Shown one piece after another: positions 7,088-8,519 of a stretch of 8,519 bases of DNA. The notes under the pieces are model-generated. The model searched no databases and was not told the DNA's origin. It saw nothing but the letters and a program-made list of their open reading frames with translations. The DNA comes from Bacteroidales bacterium (GTDB taxonomy: Bacteria; Bacteroidota; Bacteroidia; Bacteroidales; Dysgonomonadaceae), in contig JAAZLV010000122.1 of NCBI GenBank assembly GCA_012799155.1, positions 1-8,519 of the forward strand, written 5' to 3'. Every line of letters begins with the position of its first letter. Within the stretch, counting starts at the first letter, position 1. The translations under genes were made by a program, and so were the position numbers.

Positions 7088-8519
7088 TCACCACTTGTAG
7101 TTGAGACCGAAACTGAGGGTCTGGTTCACCTGCCAGTAGTTCAAATCGGGATCGGCAGGCACGCCGTCATCGTAACGCACATTGACATAGATACGGGTGG
7201 AGAATGCATTGCTCAACGACATGTTCAGGCTGTTTTCAAATTCAGACACCACCTTCTCATAACTTGTAAAGTAGGTGAGACGCGAATCCCAGGAGACATA
7301 GCGGGTGAAATCATACTTGAGGATAGAGGTGATGGTGGAACCAATGTCCAGCAATGAATTACGGTCTTCAGGTATCCCGTATCGCTTCACATCCACCGCA
7401 TCGTTCCCCACATACTTGTAGTTGATTGATATCGGTGCCAGGTTTAACTCCCACTTCAGTTTACGGTGGCGTACGCGCTCAGATTTCTTGTCCAGTTCAA
7501 ACTTCAAACCCACACCGGCATTGACATATAAAGGCGCCAGAAAGGCTGAACGAAGATCGCTCGAATTGGGGTTGAAATTATTGAACAACTGCGACTTGGC
7601 TTCCATGTTCATGGAGTAAGACCAGCCCTTCACAAAGGAGTTGAGGCCGAAGTCACCGTAGTAGCGGATCTGGTCGTTACCAATACGATAACTCCTCACC
7701 GAGTCATCGGGTGCATTGAACAGTGAAAGTCGCCACTCGAAGGTGTTGTTGAATCGCAGTTTATCTTTCTGATAGTTGGCCTTGATCACCTGATAGCTGT
7801 TGAAGTTCAGGTTGTTTGTCCCTCCCTTATGCCAGTTGTTCGAGAAATAATTCTGCGCAAACTGAAAGGAGTGCTCTCCATTATACACCCAGTATTTTCT
7901 CGCAATTGTAGCTCCCTCAACACCGGGGGCACTCAGCGAATAGTTTGTTTCGGTCTTGATCAACTCTCGGAATGGATTGAATGTCTCACGCACGATTGCA
8001 TCCCCGTTCTTTAGTTGTGGGATTGTATCAAAACTAGCCACCGAATAACGAATCCTGTCTGGATAATTGCGGTAGTAGTCGTAACGCACTTCTCGAATAA
8101 AATCACTGTGATGCAATGCAGGTGCGAATGTCTTTTCCTGCGGAATCAATAGTCCTTTCCTGGGTTCCTTCTCGGGTGAGTAGAACGAGAGGTTGCGCGG
8201 CAAGATATTGCCGGTGAAAATCATCGGTAAAAAAAGGGGATTGTAGAAGAGTGTATCCCTAAAGGTCATGCCATTGAGTGATGCATGCTCTAACGTGAGC
8301 TGAGGCAGCATCAGCAAGCCCTGTTCATTGCGCGGAAAGAGGGCATCGAGCGGGTTGACATAAACAACAGTGTCACCTTTGATGATCGCGTGTTGCTGAC
8401 CCACACCGGCAACAGAAGTTGAATCGGGCATTGAGTGCCGATCCTGTTGTTGCACGATGGTTCGTTTTTCAATCTGGCGACTGATGTCGGTGATATCATG
8501 AAACAGATCGGTGGTGTCA
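7088..8519 (-). CDS. DUF3078-like putative outer-membrane beta-barrel protein, N-terminus outside window
   Basis: 476 codons are open from the right window edge to a TGA at 7090-7088, with no stop upstream in frame, so the start lies beyond 8519. The GTG at 8455 is therefore probably internal. Counting from that GTG, a segment of about 190 residues with no family I recognise comes first. Then NYFSNNWHKGGTNNLNFN (about 208-225) opens a long region of alternating polar and hydrophobic strands rich in Tyr, Asn, Phe and Trp. This resembles the Bacteroidota DUF3078 family as I recall it (NW..GG start, then paired strands). The chain ends LSFGLNYKW, a terminal aromatic residue on a beta-strand as in outer-membrane barrels recognised by BAM. 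The signal peptide cannot be seen because the N-terminus is missing. Function is unknown. The gene faces fmt tail-to-tail with a 3-bp gap, so it belongs to a different transcription unit. DUF3078 membership is probable but untested; a beta-barrel is better supported than the family name. Confidence 0.75.
   Translation of the reverse strand, partial: DTTDLFHDITDISRQIEKRTIVQQQDRHSMPDSTSVAGVGQQHAIIKGDTVVYVNPLDALFPRNEQGLLMLPQLTLEHASLNGMTFRDTLFYNPLFLPMIFTGNILPRNLSFYSPEKEPRKGLLIPQEKTFAPALHHSDFIREVRYDYYRNYPDRIRYSVASFDTIPQLKNGDAIVRETFNPFRELIKTETNYSLSAPGVEGATIARKYWVYNGEHSFQFAQNYFSNNWHKGGTNNLNFNSYQVIKANYQKDKLRFNNTFEWRLSLFNAPDDSVRSYRIGNDQIRYYGDFGLNSFVKGWSYSMNMEAKSQLFNNFNPNSSDLRSAFLAPLYVNAGVGLKFELDKKSERVRHRKLKWELNLAPISINYKYVGNDAVDVKRYGIPEDRNSLLDIGSTITSILKYDFTRYVSWDSRLTYFTSYEKVVSEFENSLNMSLSNAFSTRIYVNVRYDDGVPADPDLNYWQVNQTLSFGLNYKW

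Noticed and set aside
1..8519. Mobile element, CRISPR array, phage, toxin-antitoxin or defence system, rRNA or tRNA
   Set aside because: No repeat arrays, transposase or integrase motifs, tRNA cloverleaf or paired small ORFs were seen; nearly all sequence is taken by recognisable genes in an ordinary arrangement.

Overview
The window looks like an ordinary chromosomal segment of a Bacteroidota bacterium, most likely order Bacteroidales and plausibly the Porphyromonadaceae/Dysgonomonadaceae group. Three things suggest this. Two intergenic sites carry the Bacteroidota-type -7 promoter box TATCTTTG. Genes mostly lack clear Shine-Dalgarno sequences. The protein types are typical of the group: a short SerA with Lys in place of the catalytic His, Bacteroidales-like SerC and Fmt, and a DUF3078-like outer-membrane protein. 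The genus is inference only.

Layout. On the left, two minus-strand genes form a serine-biosynthesis operon: serA (phosphoglycerate dehydrogenase, 886-1821), followed 13 bp downstream by serC (phosphoserine aminotransferase, 1-872, running off the window edge). A 185-bp divergent intergenic region (1822-2006) separates them from a six-gene plus-strand series. That series is recR (recombination repair), a four-helix membrane protein of unknown function, a GNAT acetyltransferase, a TsaC/YrdC-type threonylcarbamoyl-AMP synthase, a CLC chloride channel/transporter with two CBS domains, and fmt (methionyl-tRNA formyltransferase). These genes overlap or are separated by 45 bp or less. The first carries a strong promoter match, and a second -7 box sits just before the CLC gene. 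On the right, fmt converges with 3 bp between stop codons on a minus-strand gene (7088-8519, 5' end outside the window) that resembles DUF3078 beta-barrel proteins.

How the genes work together. SerA and SerC are consecutive steps from 3-phosphoglycerate to phosphoserine. TsaC (t6A tRNA modification) and Fmt (initiator tRNA formylation) both serve translation. The link of recR, the membrane protein, the acetyltransferase and the CLC protein to them is positional only.

There is no mobile element, CRISPR array, RNA gene, phage gene or defence system that I can support, and I do not see a new multi-gene system. The points most worth a second look are residue-level. SerA has an altered nucleotide-binding site (AxGxxA instead of GxGxxG, Ser at the usual NAD-selecting Asp) together with the His-to-Lys change. 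The CLC protein lacks the internal proton glutamate and has unusual selectivity-filter motifs. The four-helix protein and the DUF3078-like protein are of unknown function. There is no gene-free stretch above 300 bp.
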